Shown: positions 1-6,508, counted from the first letter of the stretch. The stretch: 7,647 nt of DNA from Glaciecola sp. UBA1851 (GCA_002338515.1 DDIL01000197.1:38059-45705); one strand, 5' to 3'. Notes: generated by a model from the sequence alone, not told the origin. Translations and numbers: made by a program.

Positions 1-81
1 GGAAAGCGGGACTTGAACCCGCACGGCCGTAAGGCCACCAGCCCCTCAAGCTGGCGTGTCTACCAATTCCACCACTTCCGC
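1..81 (-). tRNA. tRNA-Leu(GAG), 3' end cut by the window edge
   Basis: Read on the minus strand, the RNA starts at 81 with acceptor half GCGGAAG. It has a leucine-type D arm (GGTGGAATTGGTAGACAC) and an anticodon arm CCAGC-TTGAGGG-GCTGG with anticodon GAG, reading CUC and CUU. A long class II variable arm (GGCC-TTAC-GGCC) and the T arm GCGGG-TTCAAGT-CCCGC follow. The last visible bases are TTTCC, five of the seven 3' acceptor bases, so the final two pairs, the discriminator and CCA lie outside. The first 3' acceptor base would make a G-U pair. It begins only 11 bp after the secG stop, so it is probably cut out of the secG transcript, the same linkage as E. coli secG-leuU. The leucine identity rests on the anticodon and the long variable arm. 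Confidence 0.95.
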
Positions 82-92
82 GAATTAGTTGA

Positions 93-470
93 CTAAGGCT
101 TATCTTCTGGCTTTGGCTCTTCAGGCGCTTGTTCTGTAGGTACTTGCTCTACTGATACAGGAAAACCGCCGTCAGTTGTTTCTGGTGCAGTTTGTTCAAC
201 AGGCGCTATTGTTTCAAATTCATCTACTGTAGTAGATGTTCCTGCTGTTAAGCCACCAATCACTAAGCTAATACCAAAAAATAGCGTTGCTAAAACAGCG
301 GTACTTTTGGTCATAAAATTACCTGAACCACTTGAGCCGAAAATAGTGTTGGAGCCACCAGCACCGAAAGAAGCCCCCATGTCGGCGCCTTTACCTTGTT
401 GGATTAATACAAAGCCGATTAATAGTATCGAAACAATCAAATACGACACTAACAAAATTTCATACAACAT
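93..470 (-). CDS. secG: Protein-export membrane protein SecG
   Basis: SecG is the small auxiliary subunit of the SecYEG translocon in the inner membrane and assists SecA-driven protein export. The 125-residue product has the family layout: membrane segment about 4-24, a glycine-rich cytoplasmic loop with the conserved QQGKGADMG (24-32) and FGAGGSNTIFG (35-45) stretches, and a second membrane segment about 56-77. The tail from about 82 to 125 is acidic and rich in Pro, Glu and Thr, with loosely repeated VEQ(T/V)/APE units. It is longer than the tail of E. coli SecG (about 110 residues in all). The ATG at 470 has a good GAGGAA site at 475-480. The gene lies between tpiA (93 bp upstream) and tRNA-Leu (11 bp downstream). 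Identity is firm; the tail is low-complexity and probably not essential to the fold. Confidence 0.97.
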   Translation of the reverse strand: MLYEILLVSYLIVSILLIGFVLIQQGKGADMGASFGAGGSNTIFGSSGSGNFMTKSTAVLATLFFGISLVIGGLTAGTSTTVDEFETIAPVEQTAPETTDGGFPVSVEQVPTEQAPEEPKPEDKP

Positions 471-484
471 AATTTTCCTCTCTG

Positions 485-510
485 TTTATTGTAATACTCA
501 TTACAATAAA
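485..510. repeat. Perfect inverted repeat ahead of secG
   Basis: Two 11-base arms, TTTATTGTAAT and ATTACAATAAA, are perfectly complementary around a 4-base centre. The repeat ends only 4 bp before the secG Shine-Dalgarno site. In the secG mRNA it could fold as an 11-bp A/U-rich hairpin with a GAGT loop. Neither side carries a U-tract, so it does not look like an intrinsic terminator. It could be a protein-binding operator, an mRNA processing or stability hairpin, or a modulator of secG translation. The symmetry is seen; the role is inference. Confidence 0.6.
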
Positions 511-563
511 TCGATTAATTTGAAAAGTGAGGTCATTAAATGCAATAACACACTTTTGAGTCA

Positions 564-1301
564 TTATTGTTTCGCTGTATTAATAATAACAGTGAAATCT
601 TCTATTTTTAGACTAGCTCCGCCTATTAAGCCGCCATCTATATCTTTTTGCGCAAACAATTGCTCAGCATTACCGGCGTTTACACTACCACCATATAAAA
701 TGCGAGTGTTTTGCCCCGCTTCATTCCAACTTACTAGGTTAGAACGAATAAATTCATGCACTTCTTGAGCTTGTTCTGGACTGGCAGTTTTGCCTGTGCC
801 TATTGCCCAAATTGGCTCGTATGCAATAACAGTATTATCTAAAAAGCTAACACCACACACATTTTTAACTGCTGCTAACTGTTCAAGGACATACTCTTTA
901 AATGTCCCCTTTTCACGTATTTCTAATGGTTCACCACAACAAAGTATGGGCGTTAATCCTGCATTCAATACAGTTTGTACTTTATTCGCAACTAATTCAT
1001 TACTTTCGTTGTGATCCTGACGTCGCTCTGAGTGGCCTACAATTACGTATTCTACGCCTAACTCTTTCAACATAGATACTGCAGTATCGCCCGTATGCGC
1101 GCCTGATTCAAAACTGCTACAATCTTGCGCCCCTAAAATATACTCGCCACGTCCAGCAGCTGATAAATAAGGAGAAGGCACACATAGAACAGTTTCTAAC
1201 TGTTCACTTGAACCAATTTCTTCAATAAACGTTTTCAAAAGCGCTAATGAACCGTTCATTTTCCAGTTACCAGCGACTATTGGTTTGCGTGTATTTGCCA
1301 T
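564..1301 (-). CDS. tpiA: Triosephosphate isomerase
   Basis: This cytoplasmic glycolytic and gluconeogenic enzyme interconverts dihydroxyacetone phosphate and glyceraldehyde 3-phosphate. The 245-residue length is normal for the single TIM-barrel domain. Visible active-site elements are Asn12 and Lys14 in AGNWKMN, the electrophile His90 in GHSERR (89-94), the catalytic base Glu162 in YEPIWAIGTGKT (161-172, including flexible loop 6), and phosphate-binding glycines at GGS (204-206) and GG (227-228). The ATG at 1301 has a TGGAG ribosome site about five bases upstream. The gene sits between glmM and secG, as in Pseudomonas and related groups; in E. coli tpiA is elsewhere. A 141-bp upstream gap with a candidate promoter suggests tpiA starts its own unit, with secG following after 93 bp. 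No residue appears to be missing. Confidence 0.98.
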   Translation of the reverse strand: MANTRKPIVAGNWKMNGSLALLKTFIEEIGSSEQLETVLCVPSPYLSAAGRGEYILGAQDCSSFESGAHTGDTAVSMLKELGVEYVIVGHSERRQDHNESNELVANKVQTVLNAGLTPILCCGEPLEIREKGTFKEYVLEQLAAVKNVCGVSFLDNTVIAYEPIWAIGTGKTASPEQAQEVHEFIRSNLVSWNEAGQNTRILYGGSVNAGNAEQLFAQKDIDGGLIGGASLKIEDFTVIINTAKQ

Positions 1302-1365
1302 GTTAACTCCATTTTCGTTTTTTTTATTCTTTCATTCTAAGCAAAGTTAGGCAACAAGAAGAAAA

Positions 1366-1384
1366 CTCGCTTCAAAAACGCGAG
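1366..1384 (-). terminator. Small hairpin with U-rich tail between glmM and tpiA
   Basis: On the minus strand CTCGC (1384-1380) pairs with GCGAG (1370-1366) across a 9-base loop. The loop can add two A-U pairs if one G is bulged. The tail TTTTCTTCTT follows directly. It is a plausible weak intrinsic terminator for folP-glmM. Because the candidate tpiA promoter lies just upstream of it, the same hairpin might instead form the 5' end of the tpiA mRNA. The short stem and interrupted U-tract keep the call tentative. Confidence 0.4.
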
Positions 1385-1388
1385 CGCG

Positions 1389-1417
1389 ATAGTACCCAAC
1401 CCGCATTAAATATACAA
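1389..1417 (-). promoter_or_regulatory. Candidate sigma-70 promoter for tpiA
   Basis: On the minus strand a -35-like TTGTAT (1417-1412) is followed by an exact 17-bp spacer and a -10-like TACTAT (1394-1389). A very GC-rich discriminator, CGCGCTCG, comes next. Matches to consensus are only moderate (3/6 and 4/6). Position in the glmM-tpiA gap and spacing are the main support. A GC-rich discriminator is typical of promoters under stringent (ppGpp) control, but that is inference. A second -10-like TAGAAT lies nearer tpiA at about 1336-1341, without a convincing -35. Confidence 0.35.
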
Positions 1418-1442
1418 GTAATCTAAAAGGAAAAATATAGAT

Positions 1443-2783
1443 CTAGCCTGCTTTTTTTACTTCTTCAGCAATATACTCTGCCCATTTGTCAGAGTCTTTA
1501 TCTGTTTTCGCTTCAACCATGACTCTAATTAGTGGTTCAGTACCACTTTTCCTGAGTAATACTCTACCATCATCGCCCATTGCACTCTCAGCTTTACTCA
1601 CTGCTTTTACAACATCTTTATGCTCAATTAAATTACCGCTACTTTGTTTATATTTAACGTTAATCAATCGCTGAGGGAATTTATCATACCCTGAATTTAA
1701 TGCGCTTAGTTTCATATTTGCTCTAAGCATGGCAGATATAACCTGCAGACCAGCAACAATGCCATCGCCAGTGGATGCATAATTAAGGTTTAACACATGG
1801 CCTGAATTTTCGCCACCAATGCACCAACCTTTTTTCTGTAATAGCTCCATAACATAACGGTCACCTACATCGGCACGTTCAAATGGTATCCCTAACTTTT
1901 CAAGCGCTAGCTCCATACCCAAGTTGGTCATTTTAGTGCCTACAACACCACCACCTAATTTACCAGTGCGTAATGCATCCCTTGCAATAATAAAGATGAT
2001 TTGGTCGCCATCGACTACTTTACCTTCTTCATCAACCATCATGATACGGTCACCATCACCGTCAAGCGCAAAACCTAGGTCTGCTTTGTGCTTTTTAACT
2101 GCCTCTGTAGTTGCGCGTAAAGACGTTGCCCCTACTTTATGGTTAATGTTTAACCCATCTGGTTCTGTACCAATCTCAATTACAGTAGCACCTAATTCAA
2201 TTAATACATTAGGTGCAATGTGATAAGTGGCACCATGTGCGCAATCGACCACAATTTTCAAGCCAGCTAATGATAATTCAGAAGGGAATGTACCCTTGCA
2301 ATATTCAATATATCGACCTGCAGCATCATTTATTCGACTGGCCTTTCCTAGCTTGTCAGATTCAACACAGGTCATATCACACTTCATTTTTTGCTCTATG
2401 GCCAACTCTATTTCATCATCTAGTTTATGACCAGTTGATGAAAAAAACTTAATACCATTATCATAATAAGGATTGTGCGAAGCAGAGATAACAATGCCAG
2501 CTTCAGAGCGAAATGTTTTGGTTAAGTATGCGATTGCAGGTGTTGGCATTGGACCAAGTAACCCAATGTTAATACCCGCCGCAGACAAACCCGCCTCTAA
2601 AGCAGATTCAAGCATATAACCACTAATTCGAGTATCTTTGCCTATAAGTACTTTGTTTGTTCCACGCCCAGCCAACACTTTACCTGCTGCCCAGCCTAAC
2701 TTTGTTACAAACTCAGGGTTGATATTACTCTCACCTACTTTGCCACGAATACCATCAGTGCCAAAATATTCTCGTTTTGCCAT
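1443..2783 (-). CDS. glmM: Phosphoglucosamine mutase
   Basis: GlmM converts glucosamine 6-phosphate to glucosamine 1-phosphate, the committed feed into UDP-GlcNAc for peptidoglycan and lipopolysaccharide. The 446-residue protein has the alpha-D-phosphohexomutase four-domain layout. It shows an N-terminal FGTDGIRG (7-14), the phosphoserine loop SASHNP with Ser102 (100-105), the Mg2+ loop DGDGDR (241-246), the sugar-specificity loop GGENSGH (323-329) typical of the GlmM branch, and the C-terminal phosphate-binding loop RKSGTEP (411-417). Length and motif spacing match E. coli GlmM. The ATG at 2783 follows an AAGGA site by five bases and lies 12 bp after folP, so the two are almost certainly cotranscribed. 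The family is activated by phosphorylation of the active serine. No upstream ribozyme or riboswitch was seen. Confidence 0.98.
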   Translation of the reverse strand: MAKREYFGTDGIRGKVGESNINPEFVTKLGWAAGKVLAGRGTNKVLIGKDTRISGYMLESALEAGLSAAGINIGLLGPMPTPAIAYLTKTFRSEAGIVISASHNPYYDNGIKFFSSTGHKLDDEIELAIEQKMKCDMTCVESDKLGKASRINDAAGRYIEYCKGTFPSELSLAGLKIVVDCAHGATYHIAPNVLIELGATVIEIGTEPDGLNINHKVGATSLRATTEAVKKHKADLGFALDGDGDRIMMVDEEGKVVDGDQIIFIIARDALRTGKLGGGVVGTKMTNLGMELALEKLGIPFERADVGDRYVMELLQKKGWCIGGENSGHVLNLNYASTGDGIVAGLQVISAMLRANMKLSALNSGYDKFPQRLINVKYKQSSGNLIEHKDVVKAVSKAESAMGDDGRVLLRKSGTEPLIRVMVEAKTDKDSDKWAEYIAEEVKKAG

Positions 2784-2795
2784 TTTAATCCTTAA

Positions 2796-3635
2796 TTATT
2801 GAACGCTATTTACTTTATCGACAATTTTAATAGCGTCCATAGCTTCTTTTACATCATGTACTCTTAACACGCTTGCGCCAGCCATTGCAGCAATGGTATT
2901 TGCAGCCGTATCACCTGCCAATCTATCGGTAATATCTCTGTTTAATAGGTTACCAATCATCGACTTTCTAGACATACCTGCTAAGGTAGGTAAATCGAAC
3001 TGAGTGAATTGTACAAAGTATTTCAAAATTTGATAGTTATGATCTAATGTTTTTCCAAAACCAAAGCCGGGATCTAACATAATTTGATTGTATTTAAATC
3101 CAGCCTCACACAAGTTTTCAACTCGGGTTCTGAAAAAATCCATCACTTCATCAATCACAAATTTATATTTTGGGGCATGTTGCATAGTTTGAGGAGTACC
3201 TTGCATATGCATAATGCAAGATGGTATGTTTTCTTCTTTTGCTAATTTACTTGCAGCTTCTATCGCACCTGGCATTTGCAGCGCTCTTACATCGTTGATT
3301 AATCGAGCACCAGCCTGAGCCGCCTCTATCATGACTTCTGGTTTACTTGTATCCACAGAGACTATAACGTCTAAATTTTGATTGATACAATCAATAACAG
3401 GAATAACTCTATCTAGTTCTTCTTGAATACTAACGGCTTCTGCACCAGGTCGCGTTGACTCCCCCCCAACATCAATAAAAGTCGCACCATCGTCAACCAT
3501 TTGTTGAGCATGCAATAACGCTTTATCAATTGAGTTGTATTGACCACCATCTGAGAAAGAGTCTGGAGTAACATTAAGGATCCCCATTACTTTCGTGCTG
3601 TCGAAGACTACTTTACGATCTTTAAACAACATCAT
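2796..3635 (-). CDS. folP: Dihydropteroate synthase
   Basis: FolP condenses 6-hydroxymethyl-7,8-dihydropterin pyrophosphate with p-aminobenzoate to give dihydropteroate in folate synthesis; it is the sulfonamide target. The 279-residue TIM-barrel protein carries the first signature MGILNVTPDSFSDGG (17-31), the second GGESTRPG (57-64), a pterin-pocket Asp95, Asn114-Asp115, DPGFGFGK (188-195), SRKS (222-225) and the C-terminal RVHD (258-261). Two adjacent ATG codons (3635 and 3632) could both serve. The AGGA site at 3647-3644 is eight bases from the first, which I chose. The codons for Gly57-Gly58-Glu59 form a run of seven G on the coding strand. glmM follows after 12 bp. A terminator separates folP from ftsH upstream, so it likely has its own promoter. 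Confidence 0.98.
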   Translation of the reverse strand: MMLFKDRKVVFDSTKVMGILNVTPDSFSDGGQYNSIDKALLHAQQMVDDGATFIDVGGESTRPGAEAVSIQEELDRVIPVIDCINQNLDVIVSVDTSKPEVMIEAAQAGARLINDVRALQMPGAIEAASKLAKEENIPSCIMHMQGTPQTMQHAPKYKFVIDEVMDFFRTRVENLCEAGFKYNQIMLDPGFGFGKTLDHNYQILKYFVQFTQFDLPTLAGMSRKSMIGNLLNRDITDRLAGDTAANTIAAMAGASVLRVHDVKEAMDAIKIVDKVNSVQ

Positions 3636-3692
3636 AGATATATTCCTACCTGCATTATATTTATTCTGATTTTTTTGCAGGTCACACTATAC

Positions 3693-3698
3693 ATTATA
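3693..3698 (-). promoter_or_regulatory. Candidate -10 element for folP-glmM
   Basis: A perfect TATAAT lies on the minus strand about 60 bp upstream of the folP start, between the ftsH terminator and folP. A further TATAAT lies at 3659-3654, but it would leave almost no leader. No good -35 box is found 16-18 bp upstream of either, and the region is AT-rich, so chance matches are likely. A promoter somewhere in 3636-3746 is expected because of the terminator at 3747-3780. Confidence 0.3.
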
Positions 3699-3746
3699 GT
3701 TAAATAAAAATAATCTCCTTCGCCGTAATTCTTGTTAATAACGTGT

Positions 3747-3780
3747 AAAAACAATAACACCAGCATGAAGCTGGTGTTAT
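3747..3780 (-). terminator. Rho-independent terminator of ftsH
   Basis: On the minus strand the perfect 11-bp stem ATAACACCAGC / GCTGGTGTTAT closes a 5-base TTCAT loop. The tail TGTTTTT follows immediately. It begins 26 bp after the ftsH stop. It is the clearest intrinsic terminator in the window and ends the rlmE-ftsH unit. There is no T-run on the plus-strand side, so it acts in one direction only. Confidence 0.88.
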
Positions 3781-3806
3781 ACATATTAACTATTTAGCAT
3801 ATACCC

Positions 3807-5738
3807 TTAAGTTGGGTTGCTGCTTGTTTCGCCGTCTTCAGATGGCTTATCGTCTTTACCAACATCCATTGAAGCACCACCAGATGGTTTATTAGAGTCA
3901 GAGTTGTCAGCCTTACCCCAATCTGCTGGAGGACGTACATCAGTTCGCGCCATTAAATCATCAATTTGTTTAGCGTCAATGGTTTCATACTTCATCAATG
4001 CATCTTTCATGCTGTGAAGAATGTCAATGTTATCTTTTAGCATTTGTTCAGCGCGTTTGTAGTTGCGATTAATCACTTCTTTTATTTCCGCGTCAATCGT
4101 TCGCGCTGTTTCATCAGACACGTTCGCTTGCTTACCAGTTGTTCTGCCTAAGAACACTTCACCTTCTTCTTCAGCGAATAATTGCGCGCCGAGCTTAGAA
4201 GATAAGCCCCACTGCGTGACCATCTTTTTAGCAATATCAGTAGCGCGCTCTATATCATTAGACGCACCGGTTGTTACCATATCTTCGCCATAAATAATTT
4301 CTTCAGCTAACCTTCCGCCATACAAGCTTGAGATCATACTTTCCAAATGGCGTTTGGTATAACTTACGCGGTCTTGTTCGGGCAAATACATAGTGACACC
4401 TAATGCTCTACCACGAGGTATGATCGACACTTTATAAACTGGGTCGTGCTCTGGAACCAATCTACCAACAATAGCGTGACCCGCTTCATGGTATGCAGTC
4501 ATGGTTTTTTCTTCTTCAGTCATTACCATGCTCTTACGCTCAGAGCCCATCATGATTTTATCTTTCGCTTTATCAAACTCTTCCATGGCAACTAGGCGTT
4601 TGTTTGTTCTGGCTGCAAACAAAGCTGCTTCATTGACTAGGTTAGCTAAATCAGCACCAGAAAAACCTGGTGTACCGCGCGCAATAACAGACGCTTCTAC
4701 ATCATCGGCAATGGGCACTTTACGCATATGCACTTTAAGTATCTGCGCTCTTCCCCTAATGTCAGGCAAGCCAACTGTTACTTGACGGTCAAACCGTCCA
4801 GGTCTCAATAATGCTGGGTCAAGTACGTCAGGACGGTTAGTTGCAGCAATAACAATAATACCTTCGTTTCCATCAAAACCATCCATTTCAACCAGCATTT
4901 GGTTTAATGTTTGCTCGCGCTCATCGTGACCACCACCCAAACCAGCACCACGTTGACGGCCTACAGCGTCTATTTCATCAATGAAAATAATGCAAGGAGA
5001 TGATTTTTTAGCTTGTTCGAACATATCACGAACACGGGATGCACCTACACCCACAAACATTTCAACGAAGTCAGAACCTGAAATAGTAAAGAACGGGACT
5101 TTCGCTTCACCAGCTATAGCTTTAGCTAATAATGTTTTACCCGTACCAGGAGGACCAACCATCAACACACCGCGAGGGATTTTGCCGCCAAGCTTTTGAA
5201 ACTTAGACGGATCTCGCAAGAAATCCACGAGTTCTGATACGTCTTCTTTTGCTTCATCACAACCGGCAACGTCAGCAAAAGTCGTTTTAATTTGGTCTTC
5301 GCTCAATAATTTGGCTTTACTCTTGCCAAATGACATCGCACCGCGGCCGCCGCCACCCTGCATTTGTCTCATAAAGAATATCCAAACGCCTATCAAAAGA
5401 AGCATTGGGAACCAAGATATGAAAATAGTACTCAATAAAGACTTTTCTTCAGGCTCTTTGCCGTATGCGCGGATGTCTTTTTTAAGTAGTTGATCAATGA
5501 GTTTGTCATCATATACAGGCATGATAGTGGTAAACTGCTCGTTATTATTCATCACACCCGTTATTTTTGCGCCATCTATCAATACTTCACGCACGTTGCC
5601 ATCGTCAACTTCTTTTAGAAATGTAATATAGTCTTTTTGTGCGCTCTGAGTAGTAGGGCTATTGAAGCCTTGAAATACCATCATAAGCACAACCGCTATG
5701 ACTAACCATAAGATAAGATTTTTCGCCATGTCGCTCAA
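3807..5738 (-). CDS. ftsH: ATP-dependent zinc metalloprotease FtsH
   Basis: FtsH is a hexameric inner-membrane AAA+ protease that degrades misfolded membrane proteins and regulators such as sigma-32 and LpxC in E. coli. From the chosen TTG at 5738 the product has 643 residues. It has membrane segment 7-22, a short periplasmic domain, membrane segment about 101-123, then the AAA+ module with Walker A GPPGTGKT (195-202), pore motif FVGVG (228-232), Walker B FIDEID (252-257) and second region of homology with ATNRPD (299-304) and arginine finger Arg315. The zinc protease site is HEAGH (417-421), with the likely third ligand Asp495. The last 40 residues are a variable Ser/Asp/Gly/Lys tail. The frame extends to a TTG at 5756, and an ATG lies at 5729 (MAKNLIL). 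TTG 5738 (SDMAKNLIL) is preferred because a near-perfect ribosome site precedes it by five bases. It lies downstream of rlmE and is closed by a terminator. Confidence 0.97.
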   Translation of the reverse strand: MSDMAKNLILWLVIAVVLMMVFQGFNSPTTQSAQKDYITFLKEVDDGNVREVLIDGAKITGVMNNNEQFTTIMPVYDDKLIDQLLKKDIRAYGKEPEEKSLLSTIFISWFPMLLLIGVWIFFMRQMQGGGGRGAMSFGKSKAKLLSEDQIKTTFADVAGCDEAKEDVSELVDFLRDPSKFQKLGGKIPRGVLMVGPPGTGKTLLAKAIAGEAKVPFFTISGSDFVEMFVGVGASRVRDMFEQAKKSSPCIIFIDEIDAVGRQRGAGLGGGHDEREQTLNQMLVEMDGFDGNEGIIVIAATNRPDVLDPALLRPGRFDRQVTVGLPDIRGRAQILKVHMRKVPIADDVEASVIARGTPGFSGADLANLVNEAALFAARTNKRLVAMEEFDKAKDKIMMGSERKSMVMTEEEKTMTAYHEAGHAIVGRLVPEHDPVYKVSIIPRGRALGVTMYLPEQDRVSYTKRHLESMISSLYGGRLAEEIIYGEDMVTTGASNDIERATDIAKKMVTQWGLSSKLGAQLFAEEEGEVFLGRTTGKQANVSDETARTIDAEIKEVINRNYKRAEQMLKDNIDILHSMKDALMKYETIDAKQIDDLMARTDVRPPADWGKADNSDSNKPSGGASMDVGKDDKPSEDGETSSNPT

Positions 5739-5743
5739 TGCAT

Positions 5744-5752
5744 TCACCTTCT
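5744..5752 (-). promoter_or_regulatory. Ribosome binding site that sets the ftsH start
   Basis: The minus-strand sequence AGAAGGTGA differs by one base from the ideal anti-16S match AGGAGGTGA. It stands five bases before TTG 5738 and fourteen before ATG 5729, so spacing favours the TTG start. It also lies inside the frame that would begin at TTG 5756, which argues against that longer form. An out-of-frame ATG directly after the site is stopped two codons later. Confidence 0.7.
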
Positions 5753-5761
5753 GCAATAAGG

Positions 5762-5794
5762 AATAAAAAAATAAAAACGATATTTAATATCGCT
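5762..5794 (-). terminator. Possible attenuator between rlmE and ftsH
   Basis: On the minus strand AGCGATAT (5794-5787) pairs with ATATCGTT (5783-5776) around a TAA loop, with one G-U pair. The tail TTTATTTTTTTATT follows. The form is that of an intrinsic terminator, but the stem is mostly A-U and so weak. It begins 15 bp after the rlmE stop. Partial termination here would lower ftsH relative to rlmE unless ftsH has its own promoter. Confidence 0.4.
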
Positions 5795-5809
5795 ACATTA
5801 GTAAGACTA

Positions 5810-6439
5810 CTATAGTTTGTAGCCCTTCGCCACTAAGTAAACTTCTCGTGACCTTGCACGTGACGAGTCTGGTTTACGGGTTTTAACTGAACTAAACATT
5901 TGTTTCACATCTTTAAAGTATTGGTCGAATCCTTCGCCCATAAAAACTTTAACAATAAAACTGCCGTTTGGTTTTAACACTTGCCTACACATATCTAACG
6001 CCAATTCACATAAATACATCGATTGGGCTTGGTCTACCGATTGATTCCCACTCATGTTGGGCGCCATATCTGACATAATAATATCTACGTTAGTTCCACC
6101 AATCTTGTTCAGAAGTGCCTCTAAAACTTTTTCATTTCTAAAGTCACCCTGTAAAAAATCCACTCCAGCTAAAGAATCCATGGATAAAATGTCACACGCA
6201 ATTACTGTACCAGTGCCACCAACTTGCTCAGCACTAAATTGAGACCACCCGCCTGGTGCAGCACCTAAATCTACTACAACCATGCCAGGTTTGAACAGTC
6301 TGTCTTTGTTTTGAATTTCATCTATTTTAAACACCGCACGTGATCGCAAACCCTTTTTTTGAGCTTGTTGCACGTATTTGTCATTAAAGTGTTCAGTTAA
6401 CCAGCGCTTACTGGATGCAGAGTGCTTCTTTTTTGTCAT
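5810..6439 (-). CDS. rlmE: 23S rRNA (uridine(2552)-2'-O)-methyltransferase RlmE
   Basis: RlmE (RrmJ/FtsJ) uses S-adenosylmethionine to 2'-O-methylate U2552 in the A-loop of 23S rRNA in a late 50S assembly step. The 209 residues match the E. coli protein in length. The SAM-binding motif VVDLGAAPGGWSQ lies at 55-67. The catalytic Lys-Asp-Lys-Glu set falls at Lys38, Asp124 (SDMAPN), Lys164 (IVKVF) and Glu199 (SREVY), the same positions as in E. coli RrmJ. The basic N-terminus (KKKHSASSKRW) is usual for binding rRNA. The ATG at 6439 has only a poor ribosome site. It is the first gene of the leftward unit, diverges from yhbY across 95 bp and is followed 71 bp later by ftsH, as in E. coli, where the pair is heat-induced. 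Confidence 0.98.
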   Translation of the reverse strand: MTKKKHSASSKRWLTEHFNDKYVQQAQKKGLRSRAVFKIDEIQNKDRLFKPGMVVVDLGAAPGGWSQFSAEQVGGTGTVIACDILSMDSLAGVDFLQGDFRNEKVLEALLNKIGGTNVDIIMSDMAPNMSGNQSVDQAQSMYLCELALDMCRQVLKPNGSFIVKVFMGEGFDQYFKDVKQMFSSVKTRKPDSSRARSREVYLVAKGYKL

Positions 6440-6479
6440 GAATAACGTTCATATGTCGCAATAACTAATAAGTGTAGGT

Positions 6480-6508
6480 AGAATACGAAAAATCAAGACA
6501 TCCGTCAG
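6480..6508 (-). promoter_or_regulatory. Candidate promoter for rlmE-ftsH in the divergent gap
   Basis: Reading leftward, CTGACG (6508-6503) and TATTCT (6485-6480) are separated by exactly 17 bp. Each matches four of six sigma-70 consensus bases. Transcription would start near 6473, giving a leader of about 34 bases. A CTTGAT at 6498-6493 resembles part of a heat-shock (sigma-32) -35 box, but no CCCCAT-like -10 follows. The yhbY promoter must also lie in 6440-6534; I could not pick one with confidence. Confidence 0.35.

Noticed and set aside
523..557. AAAAGTG / CACTTTT inverted repeat after tpiA as a terminator
   Set aside because: Only seven pairs around a 21-base loop, with the T-run inside the stem and no U-tract after it.
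307..768. 153-codon plus-strand open frame across secG and tpiA
   Set aside because: It runs antisense through two well-identified genes, has no family features and reads as a shadow frame.
1924..2452. Several 67-99 codon plus-strand frames inside glmM
   Set aside because: They overlap each other and the intact glmM frame and carry no ribosome site or motif.
6493..6498. CTTGAT as a sigma-32 heat-shock -35 box before rlmE
   Set aside because: The E. coli operon is heat-induced, but no CCCCAT-like -10 element follows at the right distance, so I did not call a heat-shock promoter.
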